Positions 8,367-15,936 of a stretch of 46,161 bases of DNA are shown here, piece after piece (positions within the stretch are counted from its first letter, which is position 1; each line of letters opens with the position of its first letter). The stretch spans positions 1-46,161 of the forward strand of contig CAADGY010000195.1 in NCBI GenBank assembly GCA_900696665.1, given 5' to 3'. The DNA is from an uncultured Acidobacteriota bacterium. Lineage in GTDB: Bacteria > Acidobacteriota > Terriglobia > Bryobacterales > Bryobacteraceae. The notes under the pieces were generated by a model. The model saw only the letters and a list, made by a program, of their open reading frames with translations, searched no databases and had not been told where the DNA came from. A program made the position numbers and the translations under genes.

Positions 8367-9560
8367 GTGAGACTGAAATCATATTTTGCTGCAACAGTAG
8401 AGGCCGCGATGGCTCTGGCTGCACAGGAATTAGGTCCTGACGCCATGCTGATGAATTCGCGGATGGCGCCTCCGGAAGCGCAACATCTGGGGCGCTATGA
8501 GGTGGTATTTGCTTCGGCTCCTCCACCGGCACCAACCGAACCGGCACTCACTCAAAAAGCGGATCCGGAACAAGTCACCGATTCGGAAGGCAAAGTTCCC
8601 TGGCAGCAACTCTCCGCCGAAATCACCAATCTGCGGCGTCAACTGGAGCGTACATCTTCCTTATTCCGAAGTTCACAGGCCGCTTTGCCCGGGGTCTCCC
8701 TCTCTCCCGAGCTTCAAGAGATCTACTCCGCCCTTCTCGATTCGGAGTTGGATCCCGAGATCGCACGTAACATCGTTAACCGGCTGAAGACGCGCTCTTC
8801 GAACGAAACCAGCGTTCTGCAACGCGACATCTTCTCACGGCGCGGTCCGGTGGAGGCTGGCGGGACGCGAAGAGGGCTGGTGGGAGAGATCTCCTCCTTG
8901 TTCGAGACCGATCCGGCTCTCGGATTCACGGATAGCGAACGGAAGATCGCGGCGGTTCTGGGGCCGCCCGGATGCGGCAAAACGACAACTCTGGTGAAGT
9001 TGGCAGTCCGGTATGGCCTGACCTGCCGGAGACCGGTGCAATTGTTGTCCATGGATACGTATCGTGTTGCCGCGGCGGACCAGCTTCGCAGCTACGCCGC
9101 CATTCTGGGGGTAGGATTCCAGGTTGTCGAGACTCCGCGTGCGTTATCGCAGGCGCTCGAGGAGCATCGGAACAAAGGTCTTGTACTCATCGATACCCCG
9201 GGAATCGGTGCCGCCGAGCAGGATATCGCCACCGACCTGGCGGAGCTTTTCGCCATGGTGCCGGAAATAGACAAGCATCTGGTCCTAACGGCTTCGATGC
9301 GATCTGCCGATCTATCTCGTGTTGCTGAGCGGTTTCGCGTCTTTCAGCCGGACAAGCTGATTTTCACACGGCTGGACGAAACGGAAGCGCTGGGTTGTGT
9401 TGTGAACCAGGCGGTTCAGCTTGGCAGGCCGATCTCGTTCCTGAGCTCGGGCCAGCAGATCCCCGAGGATATCGAGGAGTGCTCAAAAGAAAGAATTGTG
9501 AATGCCATCCTGGAACGGCTTCCTGCCATGGAGCAATCAGCGACGACCGCGGCTGCCTGA
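8367..9560 (+). CDS. flhF: Flagellar SRP-like GTPase FlhF
   Basis: A 397-residue SRP-family GTPase that controls flagellar placement and number. The start is GTG 8367 behind a GGAG. The N-terminus (MRLKSYFAATVEAAMALAAQ) is the FlhF B-domain start. The P-loop GPPGCGKTTT is at residues ~199-208, followed by MDTYRVAAADQLRSYA (G2-like), LVLIDTPGIG (G3) and FTRLDETEALG (G4 variant). Its usual partner flhG is absent immediately downstream; fliA follows after 36 bases. Confidence 0.95.
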   Translation: MRLKSYFAATVEAAMALAAQELGPDAMLMNSRMAPPEAQHLGRYEVVFASAPPPAPTEPALTQKADPEQVTDSEGKVPWQQLSAEITNLRRQLERTSSLFRSSQAALPGVSLSPELQEIYSALLDSELDPEIARNIVNRLKTRSSNETSVLQRDIFSRRGPVEAGGTRRGLVGEISSLFETDPALGFTDSERKIAAVLGPPGCGKTTTLVKLAVRYGLTCRRPVQLLSMDTYRVAAADQLRSYAAILGVGFQVVETPRALSQALEEHRNKGLVLIDTPGIGAAEQDIATDLAELFAMVPEIDKHLVLTASMRSADLSRVAERFRVFQPDKLIFTRLDETEALGCVVNQAVQLGRPISFLSSGQQIPEDIEECSKERIVNAILERLPAMEQSATTAAA

Positions 9561-9596
9561 TGGGAGCCAGCAAACAGAGGTATAGACGGGCGGCTC

Positions 9597-10346
9597 ATGT
9601 ATAGCTATGAACAGACTCAAGAATCCTGTGCCGATGAGCGGGAACGGCTCATCCTGGAAAATCTCCCGCAGGTGAGACTGATCGCCAGGAGGATTCACGA
9701 GCGGTTACCGGACAGTGTTAGCCTTGACGACCTGATCTCGACCGGGGTGCTCGGATTGATCTCCGCGATCGATCACTTCGACCCCACTCACAATGTAAAG
9801 CTGAAGACCTACGCCGAATACAAAATCCGGGGCGCCATACTCGACAGCTTGCGTGGACTCGATTGGGCTCCGCGGCAGCAGCGCAAGCGCGCAAAGCAGA
9901 TCGAAGCGGCGATTGCAGTGCTGGAGCAGAAGCTCCATCGCATGCCAAGCGAGGAAGAGATCGCCCAGCAACTGGGACTCCCGATGGAGGAGTATCACGA
10001 ATGGCTGGTCGAAATCCGGGGGGTGAATCTCGGGAGCCTGGAAACAACTTCAACGGAAGATAGCGGGCGCGACCTGCTCAAATACATCTCTGACGATGAG
10101 GAGAACTGGCCTTCGCGGCTGCTGGAACGGTCCGAACTCGAGAGACTTCTTGCTGAAGCCATTGAGAAGATGCCTTATTTGGAACGGACCGTGCTAAGCC
10201 TTTATTACCATGAGGAACTCACGTTGCGCGAGATCTCAAAAGTGGTCAAGCTGCATGAATCGAGAGTCTCTCAACTCAAATCGCAGGCTATTCTCCGGCT
10301 GCGTGCGTACATGCAGAAGCGCTGGCCGACGCGCCGGGGAGTCTGA
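9597..10346 (+). CDS. fliA: Flagellar sigma factor FliA (sigma-28)
   Basis: A 249-residue sigma-70-family protein of the FliA/WhiG type. Region 2 is clear (RLIARRIHERLPDSVSLDDL, ISTGVLGLISAIDHFDPTHN, KLKTYAEYKIRGAILDSLRG). Region 3 begins at LDWAPRQQRKRAKQIE. Region 4 is ERTVLSLYYHEELTLREISK, with VVKLHESRVSQLKSQAI as the DNA-binding helix-turn-helix. It would direct RNA polymerase to late flagellar and chemotaxis promoters. It is the only sigma-28 gene in the window and is cotranscribed with the early genes upstream. Confidence 0.95.
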   Translation: MYSYEQTQESCADERERLILENLPQVRLIARRIHERLPDSVSLDDLISTGVLGLISAIDHFDPTHNVKLKTYAEYKIRGAILDSLRGLDWAPRQQRKRAKQIEAAIAVLEQKLHRMPSEEEIAQQLGLPMEEYHEWLVEIRGVNLGSLETTSTEDSGRDLLKYISDDEENWPSRLLERSELERLLAEAIEKMPYLERTVLSLYYHEELTLREISKVVKLHESRVSQLKSQAILRLRAYMQKRWPTRRGV

Positions 10347-10357
10347 GGTGAACCGCT

Positions 10358-11185
10358 GTGGCTGACCATACCGCTACCTGGTTGGTTGAAGAATGGATCT
10401 CCCGCTTCGGGCAAGTTCTGGAGTCGATGGTCGGTGAGCGGCCGCAACTGGAATGGACAACCGCCGAAGCCGCCGCACCAGAGACTGCTCCCGTCCTTAG
10501 CTGGGAACAATCCTTTACGATGGGCAACGGTGGGTCGCTGTGGATCGCCGCTGCCGAGCAGACCTGGACGGAGATAGGCGCACGTGCTCTCGAAGCTGCC
10601 GGACTCCAGGAAGCGAGTGTAGACGACCGCCGCGGCACATACATCGAGATTCTTGGACAGACGCATTCTGCGCTGTCACAGACTCTGGCCGCGCGCCTCG
10701 GTTGTGAAGTCACCTGTCAGGAAGCGACGGAGTCTGCCGCCGCCGCGGATGCGGAGAGCTTCTCGATCCAAATCCATTTTCCGGGTTCCAAAAGCGTGCC
10801 TCTGAGGCTAGCGATAGCACCGGGTTTTCTGGATACTGTCTCCGCCAGCCGTGCTCCGGAGCCGGTAGAGACGGTTGCACCCGCCGTTCGTCAGGCCCCC
10901 GGCGCAGGTAGAGACGGTGGGCCACCCGAAACGCTAGATCTCCTTCTGGAGGTCGAGCTTCCGGTGAGCGTGTCATTCGGGCGAGCCTATCTCCCTTTGC
11001 AGGACGTGCTGAGGTTGACCACCGGAGCGATTGTCGAGTTGAGCCGTTCCGTCCTTGAGCCGGTCGACGTGATTGTGAATAACTGTGTCATCGCCCGCGG
11101 CGAGGTGGTAGTCGTCGAAGGGAACTACGGAGTGCGAATTCAGCAAATCATTGGCCGGCAGGAGCGGCTGCGGACCTTGAACTAA
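10358..11185 (+). CDS. FliN/FliY-like flagellar motor switch protein with long N-terminal domain
   Basis: A 275-residue protein whose last ~85 residues are a SpoA domain (LLLEVELPVSVSFGRAYLPL, LTTGAIVELSRSVLEPVDVI and GEVVVVEGNYGVRI), homologous in pattern to FliN. Residues 1-175 form a separate acidic alpha/beta region that I do not recognise with certainty. By analogy with FliY, which joins a CheC-type domain to FliN, it may be a divergent CheC/CheX-like module; this is inference. The GTG start at 10358 follows a GAGGTG at 10345-10350. It sits 11 bases after fliA and immediately before the SwrB-like gene. Confidence 0.8.
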   Translation: MADHTATWLVEEWISRFGQVLESMVGERPQLEWTTAEAAAPETAPVLSWEQSFTMGNGGSLWIAAAEQTWTEIGARALEAAGLQEASVDDRRGTYIEILGQTHSALSQTLAARLGCEVTCQEATESAAAADAESFSIQIHFPGSKSVPLRLAIAPGFLDTVSASRAPEPVETVAPAVRQAPGAGRDGGPPETLDLLLEVELPVSVSFGRAYLPLQDVLRLTTGAIVELSRSVLEPVDVIVNNCVIARGEVVVVEGNYGVRIQQIIGRQERLRTLN

Positions 11186-11187
11186 CG

Positions 11188-11682
11188 ATGAACCACGACT
11201 ATCTGCTTTATCCACTTACCAGCTACATATTCCAGGCCATCGGGCTTGGTTTGTGCGTTTGGCTCTGGTACGGCACCAAGAAGACCGCCGCTCAGAATCA
11301 GGCCGCCTGGGCGAGGCAGCAGGCCAAGATGGAATCGACCATTAGCGAACTTCGCATGACGGTGCAGCAACTCGAGAAGAAGGCTTTGGATGTGGCGCCG
11401 GAAGAGCCGGCGAACACTAACGCACTACGATTTCCCGTTCCGGCTTCAGGAATGAATCTCAGCAAGCGTGGGCAGGCTCTGCGGATGAGCAGGCGGGGCG
11501 AAGGTCCGTCACAGATTGCCGCTGCTCTCGGTACACCGGTCAGCGAAATCGAACTGCTGCTGAAGCTTCATCGAACGCTGACCGGTGTGGGTGCGGAGGC
11601 TACAAACGGGAATCCCGGGTGGTCTTCACGCTCCGGCCGCGAGGATCTCGCCGGTGTCCAGATGGCTCCTTCTCCAGAGTGA
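11188..11682 (+). CDS. SwrB/DUF6115-like membrane protein at end of flagellar operon
   Basis: A 164-residue protein with one N-terminal transmembrane segment (about residues 12-30, SYIFQAIGLGLCVWLWYGTK), a coiled-coil stretch at ~35-70, and a helix-turn-helix-like motif at ~92-132 (KRGQALRMSRRGEGPSQIAA, then SEIELLLKLHR). This architecture, ending in SEIELLLK, resembles Bacillus SwrB/YlxL (DUF6115) and DUF2802, which lie in flagellar operons near the sigma-28 gene. SwrB promotes completion of the export apparatus; the role here is inferred. It starts two bases after the FliN-like gene. Its last 83 bases overlap the opposing PDZ gene tail to tail. Confidence 0.7.
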   Translation: MNHDYLLYPLTSYIFQAIGLGLCVWLWYGTKKTAAQNQAAWARQQAKMESTISELRMTVQQLEKKALDVAPEEPANTNALRFPVPASGMNLSKRGQALRMSRRGEGPSQIAAALGTPVSEIELLLKLHRTLTGVGAEATNGNPGWSSRSGREDLAGVQMAPSPE

Positions 11683-12490
11683 TGTTGATCGTCACCGGCT
11701 GCCTGTTTCGTATGATCTCGAGCGGAAAACTGGTTTTGGACTCCGTTGGACGCAGGATCCTCGAAATATCTCTCGGCTTCGATACATTCTGACCGTCAAC
11801 TTTTACGATTACATCTCCTGCTTTCAAGCCAGCGCGCTCGGCTGCCGAGTTCTCCAAAACAGAGCGCACGAGAACACCGTCTTTCACCCCAAAAAAAGCT
11901 GCGAGTTGAGATTCGAGTGCTTCTCCCTCAATTCCAAGTGCGACACTGCGCCAAGACATGAAAGCCTTCGGTACATCCGGCATTTGCAGCTCTGGGATTT
12001 CGACATGAAACTCCGGTATGCGGATATTGAAAGACGGATGGTGCGCCCATGCATCGCGGCGGCTGGCCACGGTTGCGGTCAAGTTTTCCGGCGTGCCGTT
12101 TCTCATGACACGCATGGTCACCTGCCGGCCTACAGGGGTCTCAAGGACAAGACGGACGAACTGTTCCACCCCTACCACCCCTTGTCCGTTGTATTCAACG
12201 ATGACATCACCCACGTTAAGTCCCGCTTTGGACGCTGGACTTTCCTGTTCTACGCGAGTCACCTCGACTCCAGATACCTCCTTCAACTTCAGAGCCTTGG
12301 CGCGCTCGCTGTCAATTTCCGCCACGCCGACACCGAGATAGCTTCCCCCTGCCACGCGTGTCATCATTCTGCGCGCCGGTTGGGGCGGCGCAGGTGGATT
12401 TGGCGGCGCCGGCTGTGGGAAAGCCGGGGCTATCACAGACAAGCCCAGACAAGACAAAACTGAAAAACGCAGAACGTTACCTATTCTCAT
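11600..12490 (-). CDS. Exported protein with two PDZ domains
   Basis: A 296-residue protein with a signal peptide (MRIGNVLRFSVLSCLGLSVI...) and a Pro-rich linker. PDZ 1 is at about residues 50-140 (YLGVGVAEIDSERAKALKLK, GLNVGDVIVEYNG) and PDZ 2 at ~175-275 (GVLVRSVLENSAAERAGLKA, GDVIVKVDGQNV). There is no trypsin-like protease domain, so it is not a DegP/HtrA protease. It probably binds peptides or unfolded chains in the periplasm. ATG 12490 has AAAGG upstream; the frame is open to a TTG at 12574, but that would bury the signal peptide. It lies 87 bases downstream of the anti-sigma gene and may be a target or partner of that system. Confidence 0.82.
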   Translation of the reverse strand: MRIGNVLRFSVLSCLGLSVIAPAFPQPAPPNPPAPPQPARRMMTRVAGGSYLGVGVAEIDSERAKALKLKEVSGVEVTRVEQESPASKAGLNVGDVIVEYNGQGVVGVEQFVRLVLETPVGRQVTMRVMRNGTPENLTATVASRRDAWAHHPSFNIRIPEFHVEIPELQMPDVPKAFMSWRSVALGIEGEALESQLAAFFGVKDGVLVRSVLENSAAERAGLKAGDVIVKVDGQNVSKPRDISRILRPTESKTSFPLEIIRNRQPVTINITLEKEPSGHRRDPRGRSVKTTRDSRL

Positions 12491-12577
12491 GACACAACCT
12501 TTCGCATTTACTGCCGAGACGCTCTCTCTCCCGCTAATTAGACGGAAAGAGACAGGCAACGTCACGGCCGGCAAATC

Positions 12578-13483
12578 TCAGAATGTGCCCACGGACGCAT
12601 TCATCTCGCGTAGTGCCTTCTGGCTGCGCATGCGGATATAGCTGTTCTCTTCTTCGGTACGAACCAACTGCTGCAGAACATTGATGACATCGAGCTCTCT
12701 GTTCTGCACAAGCAGATCGATTGCCTGCGCCCGAACACCCGGGTTATTGTCGGTTAGAAGAACCTGGGCCAGCGCTTTGCGAGTGTCCGGGTGATCTGCA
12801 TACGGTCTGAGGCCCTCAATGGCCTTAAGCCTCACGCCAGCGTTAGCGTCGTGACGCACCGCGCTAAGCAATGCATCCCGCACGTCGTCTGAGCCGGAAC
12901 GCTCTTTTAGAACCTCAATCGATTCCACACGTATTCCGGGGTCGGCGGAATTGCCGGCCGCCATGAGAAGAAACTCGCGTATCCTGTGGTCGTCCAAACC
13001 CCCGGATAACACCCGCTGGCGTGTCTCATCCACAACCAACTCCACACGTCCGGACGGCTTCGGCTCGATATTCCGAACCCGGTATGCGGCCGCCTCTACC
13101 GGAACCGGTGCAGGATCCGGACCCGTGCCGGGCTCCGTCAAGCGGGCAGCAAAAAACCCAATTGCAATCAGTGCCAGCGCTCCCAGGGGCCGGGTCCATG
13201 GCCGCAGTGCAACGAATTTTCCTAACTTGCTGAACAGACTTCGCTTGTGGTTCCGTAGTTCTCCGATTTCTTCGCGAAGGCTGCGCCTGCACTCCGCAAG
13301 CAATGTGCCAGGGATTTCCGCTTGATACCGGTCCAGCGCCTGATGCAGCCGCTGCTCCCGCTCGAAGTCACCCAGGCAGCGGGCACATGTTTCCAGATGC
13401 TGGCGCAGCTTCTCCTCTTCCTCGAAGGTAAGCTCGCCGTAGAGCAGTGACGAAAAGTATCGCGATGCCGATTCGCAGGTCAT
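12578..13483 (-). CDS. Zinc-finger anti-sigma factor with C-terminal HEAT-like repeats
   Basis: A 301-residue protein. The N-terminal ~40 residues are a zf-HC2/ZAS anti-sigma domain with the H-x3-C-x2-C motif (H29, C33, C36 in QHLETCARC). A transmembrane helix follows at ~98-114 (RPLGALALIAIGFFAARL). Residues ~165-295 contain about four HEAT-like helical repeats (REFLLMAAGNSADPGIRVES, ALLSAVRHDANAGVRLKAIE, ALAQVLLTDNNPGVRAQAID). The start overlaps the stop of the ECF sigma gene (ATGA), so the two are translationally coupled. The HEAT part is predicted to face the periplasm and could sense partners there; that is inference. Confidence 0.85.
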   Translation of the reverse strand: MTCESASRYFSSLLYGELTFEEEEKLRQHLETCARCLGDFEREQRLHQALDRYQAEIPGTLLAECRRSLREEIGELRNHKRSLFSKLGKFVALRPWTRPLGALALIAIGFFAARLTEPGTGPDPAPVPVEAAAYRVRNIEPKPSGRVELVVDETRQRVLSGGLDDHRIREFLLMAAGNSADPGIRVESIEVLKERSGSDDVRDALLSAVRHDANAGVRLKAIEGLRPYADHPDTRKALAQVLLTDNNPGVRAQAIDLLVQNRELDVINVLQQLVRTEEENSYIRMRSQKALREMNASVGTF

Positions 13484-14103
13484 ACCAAATCTCCAAGTGC
13501 CATCCGCATCTTCTGTGTAGCGCGAAACAGGCAGTTTTTGGCCGCCTCTTCGGAAGTGCCCAAGGCATCTCCAATGGCTTTCAGCCGCATTCCCTCGTAG
13601 TGCCGCATTTCGAACACCATGCGTTCGCGGGGGGAGAGGTTCGAAAGGACAGCCTCGATGCGGCGCTGCAACTCTCCACTTAACAGCCTGCGTTGCGGGT
13701 TCGCTTCTGCCCGCTCTTCCGGAATCACCTCCGCCCGGTCATGAATGCCGTCTGCGGTATCCAGCACGGTCGATTCTTCCTTACGCGACTTTCTTTTTCG
13801 CAGCACGTCCAGGCATAGGTTGGAGACGATACGGTAGAGCCAGGTTTGAAAGCTGCAATCGAACCGGAAGGTGTGGAGGTTGCGATACACACGCAGGAAC
13901 GCCTCCTGGTAGACGTCCGCGGCATCTTCCGAGCAGCGCAGAAGATTGAACGCCAGCCGGAGCACACCCTGGTCGTAGCACTGAACGAGCCGCTCAAACG
14001 CAAGTTCATCGCCCTTTTGAGCTGCCCGGATCAGCGCGGTCTGCCGGGTTTCCGGCGCAGGTCGACTTTCTAGTGACAAGGCGGATTCGCGAACCACCGT
14101 CAT
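13480..14103 (-). CDS. ECF-type RNA polymerase sigma factor
   Basis: A sigma-70 family protein of about 207 residues with only regions 2 and 4. Region 2 is ELAFERLVQCYDQGVLRLAF, then DAADVYQEAFLRVYRNLHTF and SFQTWLYRIVSNLCLDVLRK. Region 4 is SNLSPRERMVFEMRHYEGMR, followed by LKAIGDALGTSEEAAKNCLF. It overlaps the downstream anti-sigma gene by four bases, the usual arrangement of an ECF sigma with its regulator. The start is uncertain: ATG 14103 is chosen because the longer frame (to 14235) overlaps the preceding S1 gene. I saw no clear Shine-Dalgarno for it. Confidence 0.9.
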   Translation of the reverse strand: MTVVRESALSLESRPAPETRQTALIRAAQKGDELAFERLVQCYDQGVLRLAFNLLRCSEDAADVYQEAFLRVYRNLHTFRFDCSFQTWLYRIVSNLCLDVLRKRKSRKEESTVLDTADGIHDRAEVIPEERAEANPQRRLLSGELQRRIEAVLSNLSPRERMVFEMRHYEGMRLKAIGDALGTSEEAAKNCLFRATQKMRMALGDLV

Positions 14104-14185
14104 CCAGTATGGACGGCGCCGGCAGAAAAAGGTCACGGAAGAGACTGCCGGATTCGACGAATCTACAAATTCCGGGGGAGGAAAG

Positions 14186-15913
14186 TTAACCGGCGACTTC
14201 CACTTCAATGCGCTTTTGTTCCGCGTCCAGCGCAACGATACGGAAGCTGCGGATCTGGCCGGTCTTGAGGGATTCTCCGCCCGGGCCGGATCCGGTTTTC
14301 CCCTGCTTCCAACGCGCCGACAGCATTTGGGTTAGGGCGGAGATGTCCAACGAACCGGATGGTGTGCCGGAACCCTCGGCGGCCTTTTCTTTCGGAAGCC
14401 GGCAGCCGGCATAAACACCCTCGCCCAATTCCACCTTCACGCGTCCACCACCGGATTCCACAACGCGCCCTGTGACGACTTCGCCGGACTTATGTCCAGC
14501 TATGTATTCGTCGAGGTTCGTGGGTTCCAACTGCTTCATTCCGAGGCGGATACGCCGTCTCTCGCGGTCGACCTCCAGAACTTGCGCGCGGATGCTCTGG
14601 CCTATCTTCAGCATTTCGTTCGGATGATTCAGCCGTTTCTCGCGGCTGATGTCACCGATGTGTATCATCCCTTCGATGCCATCGCCCATATCCACGAACG
14701 CACCGAACTTCTGAAGGCTGGTGACGCAGCCCTCCACGACCACTCCCGGCGGATACCGGCTCGGAACCTCTTCCCAGGGATCGCCAAGCGCCTGTTTCAG
14801 CCCCAGCGAGATACGCCGCTCCGCTGGGTTGACCCCAAGAACCGCAACTTCCACGGACTCGCCGACCTTCACCACATCGCCGGGCTTGCGCACCTTTTTG
14901 GACCAGGACAACTCCGAGATATGAATCAGGCCATCAATGCCCGGCTCGAGTTCGACGAACGCACCAAATTCCGTCAGCCGCGACACCGTGCCGCGTACAC
15001 GATCGCCCGTCTTGTACTTATCGCCCACCAGCGCCCAGGGTTCAGGCACAAGCTGCTTCATCCCGACAGAGATCCTGCGCGTATTGGGATTCACTTTGAG
15101 GATTTTCACCTCGACTGAATCGCCCACACTTACGACGTCGGATGGCTTCGCGACGTGATGCCACGACATGTCGGTGACGTGCAGCAGTCCATCGACACCA
15201 CCCAAATCGACGAACGCACCGAAATCGGTGATACTGCGCACGGTCCCAGTGACAACCGCCCCTTCCTGAATCGCCGCAAAGGCCTGGGCGCGAGCTTGCT
15301 TTTCCTGTTCTTCGAGGATGACGCGGCGGTCCACCACCACGTCTTCCTCGGCGATCTCCAGCTTGATAATCCGGCACTGGATTTCCTGCCCGACCAACGC
15401 CTCTTGTTCCGCGGCATCCCTGGCCCCGCTACGCGATACCGGAAGAAATGCGGGCACACCTACATCTACCCGCAGTCCACCCTTCACAATCTCCGTCACG
15501 GTCCCCACGATCGTCCGGTTTTCGTTGAAAGCAGTCTGAAGGGATGACCAATCCTTCGGGCGCTCAACGGTGACCGTCGACAGCCTGTAGTATCCCTGAT
15601 CGTATCCGCTGATACTGACCGTCAGCCGGTCGCCAGGCTTTACGGCAAGCTCGCCAGACTTGTCCCGGAATTGCGCAACCGGCACAACTCCTTCGATTTT
15701 GCGGCCGACATCGACGAAAACAGACTCGGCATCGATGGCGACGACAGTGCCGTCAACCGCTTGAGCCGGACCGGCTGGGGCCTTCTGTTCCTGCTCAAAT
15801 TGAGACAGGATGTCACCAAAGGATCTCTCAGAAGGCGCAGACTGTTCCTCTGGCGTGGTAGATACGGGGTAGGGATGTTCCATTGCTGCTGGGGCTTGAA
15901 ACCCCATTTTCAC
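14186..15913 (-). CDS. rpsA: Ribosomal protein S1-like RNA-binding protein
   Basis: Up to 575 residues with six S1 (OB-fold) domains at about residues 52-115, 132-200, 218-287, 303-374, 390-461 and 477 onward. Domains 3-5 are canonical (DFGAFVDLGGVDGLLHVTDM, EFGAFVELEPGIDGLIHISE, KFGAFVDMGDGIEGMIHIGD). It probably binds mRNA on the 30S subunit. The start is ambiguous between GTG 15913, ATG 15907 and ATG 15883; none has a strong ribosome site. It is divergent from the histidine kinase gene, leaving only 23-53 bases between them. The sigma gene lies 82 bases downstream on the same strand. Confidence 0.88.
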   Translation of the reverse strand: MKMGFQAPAAMEHPYPVSTTPEEQSAPSERSFGDILSQFEQEQKAPAGPAQAVDGTVVAIDAESVFVDVGRKIEGVVPVAQFRDKSGELAVKPGDRLTVSISGYDQGYYRLSTVTVERPKDWSSLQTAFNENRTIVGTVTEIVKGGLRVDVGVPAFLPVSRSGARDAAEQEALVGQEIQCRIIKLEIAEEDVVVDRRVILEEQEKQARAQAFAAIQEGAVVTGTVRSITDFGAFVDLGGVDGLLHVTDMSWHHVAKPSDVVSVGDSVEVKILKVNPNTRRISVGMKQLVPEPWALVGDKYKTGDRVRGTVSRLTEFGAFVELEPGIDGLIHISELSWSKKVRKPGDVVKVGESVEVAVLGVNPAERRISLGLKQALGDPWEEVPSRYPPGVVVEGCVTSLQKFGAFVDMGDGIEGMIHIGDISREKRLNHPNEMLKIGQSIRAQVLEVDRERRRIRLGMKQLEPTNLDEYIAGHKSGEVVTGRVVESGGGRVKVELGEGVYAGCRLPKEKAAEGSGTPSGSLDISALTQMLSARWKQGKTGSGPGGESLKTGQIRSFRIVALDAEQKRIEVEVAG

Positions 15914-15936
15914 ATATTCGGGGCTAAGATGGCAGC

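Noticed and set aside
11585..12463. A 292-codon plus-strand frame across the PDZ gene
   Set aside because: The minus strand shows a signal peptide and two PDZ domains with a good ribosome site; the plus frame has none of these.
15889..15904. GGGGCTTGAAACCCC inverted repeat as an operator or terminator
   Set aside because: It lies inside the likely coding start of the S1 gene, is short, and no T-run or promoter element is associated with it.
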